Assembly (NCBI GenBank): GCA_018806915.1
Contig: JAGKQI010000015.1
Coordinates: 124,001-188,000 of the forward strand
Length of the DNA stretch: 64,000 bases
Source: Phytophthora colocasiae
Lineage: Eukaryota; Oomycota; Peronosporomycetes; Peronosporales; Peronosporaceae
Reading direction: 5' to 3'
Below, one piece after another: positions 51,101 to 61,652 of the stretch. Below the pieces are notes generated by a model. The model ran no database searches. It was not told the DNA's origin and saw nothing but the letters and a program-made list of their open reading frames with translations. Position numbers and translations under genes: made by a program. Within the stretch, counting starts at the first letter, position 1; each line of letters starts with the position of its first letter.

Positions 51101-52252
51101 AATATGAATATTGTACAATAAGTAAAATCCAAAAAGCGTCTCGCTTAAAAAAGTGTCTTAAAGCGGCCTAATCAGCGCTTAAGAAGATCCGTGTGGATGG
51201 TCCTACGTAGCATTCGACATACTGATTCTGCTGCCTATCGTGCTGGGAACTACACCGTAACAAAGCTCGATGAACCTTGGCGTCATTTTCAGACGAAGCA
51301 ACTGCTTGGAATTCACGCACCGCTTACCCGAGGACGAGGCTGCGATCCGTTTGCACTATTTCGATCCTCTCCATTGCGCCGCTGTTATGTTTGAGCAATA
51401 ATGTTTTTCGGCGTGATCGTTGTCTGTACGCGTGCGCAGTTTACTCATGACGATGCTTCCTGACGAAAACACACGCTCCTGGATCGGTTGTGCGGATGTG
51501 TTTTTATTTGTCAACACTTCGCTCGCTGCAAAACCGGTAGCACAGCAATGTCCATACAATGATAGTTAATGCGCCACAATAGTTGGTAGTGTAGCTTTAG
51601 GCAAACGATAAACGTGCCTAACAGTAAGTGGAGCGCCTTCTGGATGTTTTTAGCGTTTTGCGCACATGTGGTGCACTAAACTGCCTCTCGTTGTGCACTT
51701 GGCGGATTAGTCTGTTGGAATTCTTATTGATCTGGCCTGAAACAGTAAGGAGCTTTTGCTAGCGGTAAAGGAACCGGCGGCAGCGGCGAGAAGACCAGCA
51801 ACAGCGGAACCAGCAGCAGTCTGTCCAGCTGGAGCGGCAACTGGGACGTTGGGGAAGCTACGGGTGAGAACGCTGGAGAAGATGAAGCACAGGCCGTACA
51901 TGTAGCACCTGAATGAACGAACTGAGCTCGTTGAGGAACAGAGAGGAACAAGGCTAACAATCAATCTATCAGTCTTTCATTTCCTTCGAGGTGCACAAGT
52001 CAAGCTACTGAAATACACCGATTGCAAATCCCTCAAATCGCGGATTAACGCATATTTGCCGATGACATTTTGACCGGTTTCCACAATAAAATTTGCAGTA
52101 GATTAATAGCCAGTAAAATAAATCATTGTTTTCAGCAAATGAGATCGCGAACAAAATGGGTTCATCAATGTCACACGCCTTCGTGTCCGCTTAAGTACGC
52201 AAAAATTCTCCTCCCTTCTGCCTCATTCCAGAATCTGCTGGCTCGAGGAAAG
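51101..52252. other. Interval with transposon scraps upstream of CRN copy 2
   Basis: Contains the hAT fragment listed separately. A minus-strand frame at 51964-51707 (PNVPVAAPAGQTAAGSAVAG, Ala-rich) is not recognised. The CRN leader (CAGAATCTGCTGGCTCGAGG) begins about 52230. Confidence 0.4.
51356..51559 (-). pseudogene. hAT transposase C-terminal dimerisation fragment
   Basis: The minus strand reads TSAQPIQERVFSSGSIVMSK, LRTRTDNDHAEKH. The ERVFSS-G-x-V-x-x-K-R-x-R pattern is the C-terminal dimerisation domain of hAT transposases. The rest of the gene is absent. Confidence 0.6.
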
Positions 52253-54486
52253 ATGGTGAATTTCTTCTGTGCGATCGATGGTGAGGAGGGCGGCGCGTTC
52301 CCTGTAAACATCGGTGATACTCAGTCGGTGGGGGACCTGAAGGAAGTCATCGCGGAAAAGCTGAAGTATACTGGGCGAGCGGACCTGCTGCAGCTTTCTC
52401 TGGCGAAGAAGTACGCAGGATGGCTACCAAGTGCAGAACTTGGTGCGATACGAAAAAGAGAGAAAGTACCGGGTTTCGAAAGGGTATCACTGGTGGATAC
52501 AGAGAAATTGCCGTACTCGACCTTTTTGGTTCGGAAGGTGTTGAAGATGCATGGAATGCCATCGCCTGAAGCGGAGCAAATTCACGTGCTGGTGGTGATA
52601 CCGGAGGTATCGGCGGTGTCGTTTATTGGCGTAAACGAAGAATACGCAGAAAAGATTGTTTCATACATGGAAATTGACGAGCGTCTCAAAGAGAACGAGG
52701 AAGTTCGATCCCTTTCGGAATACCTCGCGAGTGTGGATGCGAAAGATAACAGTGGAGCTTCTCCATTTGTCGTGCTGGAAAATTCGTCCGGCACAGGCAA
52801 GACGCAAATGGCATTCAACTTGAAAGCCAGTGGGAAGTGCGATGTGTTCTACATTGTGTGCGGAGACCCCGGTGACCGCGAGCAAACCGTGTATAGCGCC
52901 TATGGAAAGCGTTCGGTGTCAAGAAGGACTCGGAAGCCATGAAGTCGAAAACACTTGAAGAAAGTGCATCGTTGGGCTCTGTTGGTCTAATTGGTACCAT
53001 GCAGACACTTTGTTTGTATGGCTTCATTCTGGCCGCACTACAAGGAAAAGACCATTTCTCCGGAACAACTGAGCGCGCACACGTTTTAGATGAGCTCACG
53101 CGGCGTAAAGAGACTTACGCGAAGCCTTTCGTTTTCTTCCTGGATGAATTTCCGCGTGTAAGAAATCTTGAGGACGAACCCCAGCTGAAGCTTGAAAATT
53201 CTCTTCGTATGATGAGAAACGTGTTTCGCTCGTTTGGTCTAGCTGTTGTGGTCAGCTCCACGAATGGGACTGCTCGAAATCTAGTCGTTACAAGCGATCG
53301 ATCTAGAGAAAATGGGTCATGCCTCTGGTGTGTGGTGTTTCCGCCCTTTCCTGGCGCAATTCTTAACGGTGGCTCTGGCATACCCAAACTGCTCATGGAA
53401 ATATTAAGGCGTAGCCGACCGCTCTTTGCTCAGCTGGCTCTCGAGTATATGCAAGATAACCCGTACATTGACGGCTGCGACTTAAATGACTACTTGAATG
53501 CGATGGTGAACATTCTGGCATCGCAAATTAGTTTTATGAAAAAGCGGTCCAACGAGTTTGAGATAGGCCAGGTGTCTTTGTTGCTGTGCACCAGTTATCG
53601 CATAGTGGAAGACAAGGTGAACATCATCGACGGTCATTTCGCCCGTCTTGTTGAACAATCTGTCTTCGAGCTGCAGCTAGACGCAGCTCTAGGACTGCGG
53701 AAGGACAATGAATCCTGGGAATTCCGTTGCGTGCTGCCGCCTCCAGAGGAAGATATTCTGCTGCACTTGACGATGACGGGGGGCTTTTTATTTCGTCCAT
53801 TCGAGAAGTCTTTGTGTACAGTGATGTCGAAGATCAAACCTAAAATTCACTATGACAACACCGAGCAGGGCTCGAACGATGGACAATTTCTCGAAGCGTT
53901 GACTGCAGCTGCCTTCGTGTTGGCAAGTCATGCTGGGGGCGTCGGTGGGGTGGCATTTCCGAGGTTTTTGGGTGAATTCCTGTTCGAGTTGGGTGTGAGT
54001 GAACGAAACGAGACGGTGAAGCTGCTTCAAGACGTTAAAAATGCTGGGTGGGATCAAATCGTGCCGTTCCTGTCCCCTCCGAATGGAAAATGGCCAACAT
54101 GGTTAAAGGGAAACTCGATGCTCTTTGACAATCTCGTTCGAAGTAAGAACGCCGAGTGCATCGATTTCCGAGTAGCCTCGGACATCATTTCTGGTGAGTG
54201 CAAAGATCATAGCAGTGCTATAGATCTTGGCGAGGTCAAAAATATTCTGAAGCGAGTACCTGCAAAATCCAAGATCCACTTGGTAGTGACGAACACTCTG
54301 CAGAAGCAATATTTTACAAAACCGTCGTCGTGGGACACCTTCGTAAGTGGACAAACTAATTTGCTGAACGCAGATTTCTATCGGGTCTCGAAAGGATCGG
54401 GGCTGCAAAATATCAAAGGGATGACGAACCAGAGCAGCACTACGACTGACAGAAAGCTGGTGCTTTTTATCGAGCGTGGGGTGTAA
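52253..54486 (+). pseudogene. Crinkler (CRN) effector gene copy 2
   Basis: ATG 52253 begins MVNFFCAIDGEEGGAFPVNI, the CRN ubiquitin-like header, followed by LLQLSLAKK (LxLFLAK variant) and HVLVVIPE at 52583. The C-terminal part has the Walker A loop ENSSGTGKTQ, Walker B-like FVFFLDEFPRV and a nuclease-like end with IISGECKDHSSA. It has neither the Copia nor the piggyBac insertion. A 16-bp deletion near 52915 relative to copy 1 shifts the frame, and the coding sequence resumes in the frame from 52939 to 54486. CRN proteins enter plant cells and act in the nucleus; this copy as read would be truncated before its NTPase core is complete. Confidence 0.88.
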
Positions 54487-54810
54487 GTGATATTAGTTTT
54501 CTACATGTTCGGCCTACGACGAGTTCTACACAGCAGCTGTGACTGATTCAGTGTTGCGACTGTGGGTTGTAGCATCCAGGACTCGCACTGGTAGCAGGCA
54601 GGGGTGAACCAATGTCTCGAACATCCCCGTATTTCCAACCAACCAACGACTTGCCACGACACCAATTGAAATGCATCTGAGCCGCAACAAGCTCCCGGTG
54701 CATCGCGGCAGCTCCTCCGTCTTCTTCGTATCTACCCTTCATGACTAAGTACTGGAAAATCCACGTCTTCAACTTCTTTTACCAAATTATTCAGCGTGTC
54801 ATGAAAATTC
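54487..54810 (+). repeat. CRN 3' flank, duplicate of 18529-18880
   Basis: Collinear with the DNA after CRN copy 1, with small deletions (for example 15 bases missing after GTGAACCAAT, and the GTGTGGTTGGAACC segment reduced). Similarity ends near 54810, before the CFAP73-like gene present beside copy 1. Confidence 0.8.
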
Positions 54811-55944
54811 GTAGTTCATAGTTCGAAGAACTATCGTTGGTAGCTGTCTCTTTTCTCTGTGATCGAACGACATTTCTCGGTGATTGGGTTTTATTGGGTG
54901 ATTGACATTCAAGCAACCTTCAGTTTTCTTCTGTTCTCTTCTCTTCTGGATTGCGAGCGACAGGCTTTGCCTCGTGCGCGCGCACAAGCTCTGGGTCTCT
55001 GCTGGTGGTATCGGATGGTTGGTTATCGGATGTGGTATGTACTTAATATCAATGCTTGGTGGCTCATTTTGAAATTCTAGGTTTTGTCGGGCTAGCTGGT
55101 TAATTTCTCGGTTCAGGATTTACGACTTCTTCCATTGAAAATTCTGTCGCGTTGGCGGTCACTGGCAGGTGGAAACCCGCCAACAGAAGGTCACTGAGAT
55201 GGTTAAGTCGCTCTTCTTCCTGGAGTGCATGTGTAGGTGGTTTTGACCACGAAGCAAGCTTCATGATAAACGGCTTCAATGCAATCAATCCGTTCGAGTC
55301 GTTACTCGTGAAACGAGCAAGTATGTTTGCTGAGACTTGTTGACTGCTGCGTGCTTCGACTTCCAGTCCACGATAACCATTGATTGGAGTGTTTCTCCTT
55401 GTACCTTATAGACTGTTAAGTGACACGTTGCTAATTACGATTTTCGAGTGGATATGGACGTTTCGCTGTGATGTGATTGGACATATACTGGATTGTGGGA
55501 GAAAGGAGATGTGGGACGAGGTTATGTCCCGTGTGACAATGATGGATCTGTGGAAGAAAACTGCTATATATATATTAACCTTCACCTGTACTGCAAAGGG
55601 GCCCAAGAGATCAGAAGTGTTCCTCGGAAAAGTGCACAAACTCCGAGGAACAATAACACTCAGTCTGATCACCGGACTTTCCCCGACGATGAGTGCCTAA
55701 AGGTTGGCAGAAAGTCTCTCAGAAGAATGTATCTCTGAGAGACCTCATCCCGTTGCCGTCCTGTGTGACGATGATGGTTCAAGGAATATAGTTATACCCA
55801 CAAGATACCAAGTATCGCGCACCGGACGTAGCGCACCCCGCGCATATCACAACTGGACTTCGTGCGTTTGCAGCATACGTGCTCCGCACCCTGAAAACAC
55901 TCATGGATTTCTGGTATCACGCATGGAAACTCTGATATCACTCC
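54811..55944. other. Unassigned interval
   Basis: No family recognised. A minus-strand frame at 55288-55100 (KPFIMKLASWSKPPTHALQE, EERLNHLSDLLLAG) looks like a decayed coding piece. Nothing else is supported. Confidence 0.35.
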
Positions 55945-56260
55945 ATGAAGTCTGACGTACATGATGTCCGACGTACATGAAGTCCGACGTACATGAAGTC
56001 CGACGTACATGAAGTCCGACGTACATGAGTCTGACGAACATGATTCTGGTGAACAAGTCTGATGTGTCCGGCTTATACAAGCAATATTCCAGACATTTAC
56101 CAGTTTCCGATGAACAGACTCCGACGTACAAGACTCCGATGAACAGACCCAAGTGTCACGACTCTGGTATTTATGACTCTGATGTACATGATTCTGGAGT
56201 ACATGGTTCCGATGAACATGTCTCCGACGCACATGATTCCAGACCCTGATGAACAGGATA
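55945..56260 (+). repeat. 16-bp minisatellite decaying into dispersed copies
   Basis: About five tandem units of GTCCGACGTACATGAA (55949-56030) continue into looser copies such as TCTGATGTACATGA, TCCGATGAACATG and TCCGACGCACATGA up to 56260. The core TCYGRYGWACA recurs through the gypsy element to the right. Confidence 0.85.
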
Positions 56261-56439
56261 CCAGACTCTGATACTCTGAAGTCCACCCCCATACTGAAAC
56301 CAAGTGTACCCAACACGACCTCACGCAATCAAGTGAAACGCAACCCGCTCATCCCTGTAATGACATCATTAAGTGTCGACTCGACAAGATCTGCAGCATC
56401 GACTACCATAGTGAGCCCAAGTGAAAGTTCACTGAGTTA

Positions 56440-57427
56440 TACTGAGACCAAGTGTATATGAGAATATGGAAGACAGAAGACAGAGAGATACGAGATAGAT
56501 AACCAGAGTTCAATTTTCCCTGTTGTAACGAGTTCGATTTGCTTTGTTATAACGAGGTCGTCTGCCTGCTGCTTCCCGTAAGTACTAGGCCACGACAAAG
56601 CTTTGAGTCGTGTGATCTCTCACCTATCAAGCCCCTTTAGGTGGAGATCAGCGTAACGTAGAGACCTGAGAGGACCCACCTATTCCATTTACTGATTGGG
56701 TCGTTTGTCTTGTCTCTAGCGGTAGCCCATTTCATATTGTACGTTTGGACAGGTTTGGGAGCTAGACAGTCGCTCTCAAGACGCTCGGTAGACTGTTATA
56801 TAACTGATAGTGTATTGGTTTATTTTCCCTCTATATATTAGAGGGTGGTGCGCGAAAGTTACGGGAATACCAGACAGACCAGGTGTCTGGTGAACATTTC
56901 CCTAGTTGACCTGGAGAACTAGCCCACTGCTCAAGGGCCAGGAAAGAATAAGAGCAGCTACATATTTGTATATCGGAACTCTATATTGCGGTTATCTCGG
57001 AAGTCTAGTGACTGGACTTCCCATTGTATTAATTTCTATTTTGCCTTCAGAAATCTCTGGTGTACACAAGTGTTCACCGGAAAACGTTCGACTCTCAAGC
57101 GCTCCTGTGAGGACCAGAAGGACATCCGACGGTCTACGCAAGGAACCCTCACTCTCACCAACACTCTCACGACCCCGGCGAGGGTCTCATTACCAAGACA
57201 ACGAACCTACGAGGACAGCACAAGGTAACACACGCCCACCTTGCTGTGCGACTCTGGTATCACTACCGGTAGTCACACTTCCAGGTTCACTGTACGCCCC
57301 CTGCACCGCGGTAAAAGATGCACCGACTTCGCGACAACTGGTGCGCGTGCCCGGATTTTGGTATCGTGATATCACCGGATCTAAGAGAGTTTGAGAAGAG
57401 GGTTTCTGTCAAGCGTCTATATTCAAG
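56440..57427 (+). repeat. 5' LTR/leader of the right-end gypsy element
   Basis: Collinear with 3527-4520 (see shared blocks there) and followed at 57428 by a gag-side ORF. The exact LTR start and the LTR/leader border are not resolved, because the 3' LTR lies outside the window. Confidence 0.65.
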
Positions 57428-60403
57428 ATGGCTTCACATGGAACTACGAGAGGAGGACGTCGGGGACGCGGTGGTCGCAGTATGGCGACACGTCAGTCGA
57501 AGCGTCTTCAAGGGCTTCCGCCTGACGAACAACCCGACTTGGATGCTGTTCAGAAGGCGGCACGCGAGAAGAGGAAGGCTGCATGTGAAAAGGAAGCAGC
57601 CGATGAGATGAGCGTCCCGGAACCGGCGGTCGAGGACCAGCCTGCTGCGGAGCCTGAAGCCCAAGAGACACCCAATGTGTCTGGTGAACAAGGTTCTGAG
57701 GAAGGTCTGTCCGAAGCTGAAGCTTCTGGTGACGAGGTGGCCACTGCCCGTGAGGGTGGTGATGAGGCGTCTGAGGGAGGCGCCGATGTGGTCGAGTCCC
57801 CGGAGGTCATTGACTTGTGTTCTGAGTCGACGGCTTCTGGGAAGTCCGTGGGGGAAGTGAAGACGGAACCCGGACTGGTTGATGAACGTGTCCCGAAGAC
57901 TCCAAAGTCCGAAGACACTCCGATGTCTGACGACATGCCGATGAAGTCCGAAGATTCTCTGAAGACACCGTCTGATGAGTCTGGGAGGGCCGATTCGCTG
58001 GATGGAGAACGTGCCCTGAAGTACGTACGCCGTGAGTTCCGCCGCTGGAGGGACATGGACGCTGGAAGAATTGTTCCGCCGAACGTCGAATACGTCTGGC
58101 GAACAGCGAAGCCTGATGCAAATGTCTTTCAGAAGGCTGCGGCAGCGACGGGCGACTACATCAAGTGGCGGTGCTCTTCAGTATTCCCCGAAGACATGTG
58201 GATATCGGAGTTCTGCTTGAGGCGCCATAGTTTTGGCCGAATCCAAGACTTGTCGTACGTCGAGATCTCGATGAATACTCTGACGGCACCCGAGTGCGTC
58301 GCTGTCCTTCAGACGATGCTGTATGAAGCAGGATTTGCGTTCCAGAACCTGCTACCGAGGTGGTCTCAGACCCAAGCGTCTGCTATCTTCGAACCTCAAG
58401 TGCGCAGTGTGGCGACGGAGCTTCAGAGCCGACTTGCTGAAGAACTGGTTGAGTGGGCCACTGTGACCGCCAGGTCACAGGTCAATCGACTCCCAGAAGA
58501 CACAAAGGCAGGCAACGAAACACGTCAAGGCGAAGCTGATGATATATTACGCGATGAGAATGCTGACCTACAAGGACGACAGCTGATCATGAGACTCCGG
58601 GTGACCGGACTCAGAGTCACACATAGTTCCGACGGGTCCAGCAGTGGAGAACCGCCGCAGTCCAAGCGCCTGCAACATGGTCCGCCACGCCCACAAGTCT
58701 CGTCGACACCATCTGCACTGTCGACGCCGTCGCTAAGTTCGCTGCCGGTATACGAGAGTCACTCTGATAGCACTCGCTTGGAGTCTGGTGTACCAATGTC
58801 TGAAGATCGAGGCAGCTCTCTGACGACCGATGCGCCTGTGCCAAGTGTCATCGGGACCTCGCGTACGTCTGATGACCACTCGTCGGGACTCCAGACCTCT
58901 CGTGGAAGCTCCACAGATTCGTCGCTGATGTCCATGAGTCGAGGGGCGTCTGCGCATATGCCGTTGTCTGTCGGAGGTCTGGCGATGATTGCCCAAGGTG
59001 CTGATGCCGGAGGAATGCTCGCCGGAGAGTCTATGGGAATCCACGTGACACGAACACTGATGCCGGTGAAGTCGGAGCCTGAAGACTTCGAGATGTTGGA
59101 AGAGAAGCCGGAGTTTCCAGAAGTGAAGTCCGAGAGGCAGTTGTCTACCAGAGATTCTGTTCACCGGACGCCGGAAGCTCCATCATCGTCCGCCTCGAGT
59201 CGTAGGAGGAGCCACCAGAGCAGGCACCAGAGTCTGAAGAGCGAGGATCACCAGAAAGTGTCTTCCAGACGCCTGAGTTCCGTTGCGTCAAGCCACACAC
59301 GAAGTTCCCAGAGATCAGGCCTAGCGCAGATCGAACTGAACGCTATGCGGCAGCAACAGGAATGGCAGCGTCGGATGGAACAGGAGCAGAAGGAATTTCT
59401 GGCCAGAGAACGCCTGGAGTCCATGAAGCGTGAACGTCGACGTGAACAACGGGAACTTGATACGCGCCAGCAGATCCAGACACTTACCGACCGACTACTT
59501 GAGTCTGAGAGCGCCAGACTGGAAGCCCAGAGACGCGTGGATGACTTGGAAGAACGTCGGAGTCAAGCGTCAGAGTCTAAGCTCAAGTATCATTCGAAAT
59601 CGTCTGAGAGACAGGTGTCCGACGAGCAAGTTTCTGGTGTACAGTTTTCCGACGTACAGCGTCTGGAGACCGAGTTTGCAGATCGCTGGAAACAACGGGA
59701 AGCCGAGGCCGAAGCCGAACGTGCGCGTTGGGCAGACGAGCTGAAACGTGACTGGATTTCGCAAATGGAGACCTTACGACAGCGGGTGCACGACGTGGAG
59801 TCGGAGCGCGACAGGGAGCGGGAAAGTTCCCAGAACATGCAGCGTTTCCAGGCCGCAGAATTGAGGAACCTTCGTGCAACATTGTCCCAAGTTCAAGGGG
59901 TCGCCCACCCTGAAGTAGCAACTTTAAGTCGGATCTCCGGTGAACATGACCCTAAACCGGCAACCGGACTTCTGGTGAACAGTCGGGATACGGGAGATTA
60001 CACACCTGGTGTTAGGGGATCAGAAGGAGTCGCCAGTAGGGGTAGGGTTACACCCATTAAAACGACGGAGGCCTTCCATACGCCTCTTCCCCTACGGAGA
60101 ACGACCGACACCAAGCGCGCGAAGGCTGGAAGGCATGGCGCGGCCACCGCGGCCGCTACGACGACCCAGACGGCTCAAGCGGCTCCCCTGACCGAGGTCA
60201 AGACTGAAGGAAGGCGCCCAGCGACTCCCAGGCGCGATGGACACCGGAAACCAAGCGACGCTCTGAAGATGGCCGGGACGCTCCGCGAAGGCCTGGAAGA
60301 CGCAGGAATGACCCAGACCCGGGTGGAAGCTCCAGTGACTCAAGCTCGGACTCCAGCAACTCGTCGTCTGATGACTTGGACCCTCCGGAGGTTGTTAACC
60401 TGA
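57428..60403 (+). CDS. Right-end gypsy: long gag-side protein
   Basis: 991 residues from ATG 57428 (MASHGTTRGGRRGRGGRSMA). The start is basic, followed by acidic and Ser/Pro-rich stretches, a short conserved-looking block (YVRREFRRWRDMDAGRI, LRRHSFGRIQDLSYVEI), and a long coiled coil at about residues 635-830 (RQQQEWQRRMEQEQKEFLAR ...). An Ala/Thr-rich tail follows. No zinc knuckle or enzyme motif. The frame changes near 60300 into the classical gag that starts around 60376. A 950-residue addition before the gag capsid is unusual. No homologue is recognised for the N-terminal part. Confidence 0.7.
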   Translation: MASHGTTRGGRRGRGGRSMATRQSKRLQGLPPDEQPDLDAVQKAAREKRKAACEKEAADEMSVPEPAVEDQPAAEPEAQETPNVSGEQGSEEGLSEAEASGDEVATAREGGDEASEGGADVVESPEVIDLCSESTASGKSVGEVKTEPGLVDERVPKTPKSEDTPMSDDMPMKSEDSLKTPSDESGRADSLDGERALKYVRREFRRWRDMDAGRIVPPNVEYVWRTAKPDANVFQKAAAATGDYIKWRCSSVFPEDMWISEFCLRRHSFGRIQDLSYVEISMNTLTAPECVAVLQTMLYEAGFAFQNLLPRWSQTQASAIFEPQVRSVATELQSRLAEELVEWATVTARSQVNRLPEDTKAGNETRQGEADDILRDENADLQGRQLIMRLRVTGLRVTHSSDGSSSGEPPQSKRLQHGPPRPQVSSTPSALSTPSLSSLPVYESHSDSTRLESGVPMSEDRGSSLTTDAPVPSVIGTSRTSDDHSSGLQTSRGSSTDSSLMSMSRGASAHMPLSVGGLAMIAQGADAGGMLAGESMGIHVTRTLMPVKSEPEDFEMLEEKPEFPEVKSERQLSTRDSVHRTPEAPSSSASSRRRSHQSRHQSLKSEDHQKVSSRRLSSVASSHTRSSQRSGLAQIELNAMRQQQEWQRRMEQEQKEFLARERLESMKRERRREQRELDTRQQIQTLTDRLLESESARLEAQRRVDDLEERRSQASESKLKYHSKSSERQVSDEQVSGVQFSDVQRLETEFADRWKQREAEAEAERARWADELKRDWISQMETLRQRVHDVESERDRERESSQNMQRFQAAELRNLRATLSQVQGVAHPEVATLSRISGEHDPKPATGLLVNSRDTGDYTPGVRGSEGVASRGRVTPIKTTEAFHTPLPLRRTTDTKRAKAGRHGAATAAATTTQTAQAAPLTEVKTEGRRPATPRRDGHRKPSDALKMAGTLREGLEDAGMTQTRVEAPVTQARTPATRRLMTWTLRRLLT

Positions 60404-60843
60404 CTTCTGCGTCCCATGGACAAGCTGGAGCGACTTTGTTGACCATTAAGCCCTTTATAAACTCAAGTATCATCGGAGAATTTGATCCCCGAGCGACGTT
60501 ACGAGAACGGGTTCACTGGTGGGAACGCTTCGTGAACATGGCATCTCAGGGAGCATGGACGAACAAGACCCGCATTCAAGAGCTCAAGCTGAAGCTCCCG
60601 GTGTCTGCCAGAGATTGGTTTAACCAACTCCCGAAGAGTGTTTCCCGTGACTGGAAGGAATTATCATCGGAGTTTCGCAGGCGCTATTGCAAGGCCCGGT
60701 CATCATACTCCGAGAGATATTTCACGATGGAAATGAAGAGTTCCGAGACTCCGTTGGACTTCTTTTACCGCCTGAACTCGGCCGCCGGAAAAGCTGAGGT
60801 GGACTTCAGAAAATCCTCAGACGTCAGGAGAAACACGTTCTGA
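60376..60843 (+). pseudogene. Right-end gypsy: retrotransposon gag domain
   Basis: ERVHWWERFVNMASQGAWTN, KLPVSARDWFNQLPKSVSRD, WKELSSEFRRRYCK and MKSSETPLDFFYRLN follow the retrotransposon gag (capsid) pattern with its Trp and YRLN blocks. The frame breaks at 60843. Its start overlaps the end of the 991-residue frame, so both probably belonged to one protein. Confidence 0.8.
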
Positions 60844-61556
60844 GGTACATCACCAAGCTGAAGGACGAGCGTCTGAAGATCGCGTTACAAGGCCGGAAGT
60901 TCAGGAGTATCTCGGACTTGGAATATGCTCTGCAACAGGACGAAGATGTCTGGCGAACTGCTGATCAGGATACTACGACCACCAGACATCGGGACTTCCG
61001 AGCGGACAATCTCCCACGCGGACAGTTTAAACCAAAGCGTATGGGGAAGACTTATGTCGCCCGAGAAGCAGACCCGGATGCCGCTGACGATGTCGATGCA
61101 GATACCAGAACTCAAGAGAAGGAAGCCAGAGCCTCGTCGTCGGAATATGATCGCGAGATGTCTGGTGTACAATCTTCGTCTGGTGTACAAGCTGCCTCTC
61201 AGGCGCCTGGTGGTGCTGATTGGACTCAGACTCTGACCAACGAAGTCTACCGGGTCATGGATAACATGGGATGGCGACCGCCGCCCCAGTTTCCCCGAGG
61301 ATCATCAGGTCAAGATTCCAGCATACACGTCGTGATAACTCTGACTACTGGAACAAGTTCTGCGAGAAGTGTGACAGATGTCAGGAGAAAGGTCACCCGA
61401 GCAGGATGTGCCGAGTACCGCCGTGTGAGGTTTGCGGAAAGGTGCACTCTGGGAGACCATGCGAGGACATCAAGACCCTGGAATCCTCAAGAAACTAGCC
61501 CGTCAAGGTACACTGAAGGACCTGCCGGATTACCTACTGGAGAGACTCCTGGGTGA
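60844..61556 (+). pseudogene. Right-end gypsy: gag C-terminus with Cys-rich knuckle
   Basis: Continues the gag tail (LEYALQQDEDVWRTADQDTT). In the frame at 61271-61498 is a Cys-rich segment, CEKCDRCQEKGHPSRMC then CEVCGKVHSGRPC, resembling a zinc knuckle. The domain sits in a different frame from the tail, so another frameshift is present. It also contains two SSGVQ units encoded by the dispersed TCTGGTGTACAA motif. Confidence 0.7.
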
Positions 61557-61652
61557 CGAGGCTGACTCTGGGAAACAGTTAAACTAGCAAGCCCGTCGGA
61601 TGGGGATTCGAAACGCGCCGGGCAAGGCACCCCCCCAGAGTTATGTGTTCTA

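Noticed and set aside
55949..56030. Possible CRISPR array (regular 16-bp repeats)
   Set aside because: Repeats are contiguous without unique spacers and the genome is eukaryotic; this is a minisatellite.
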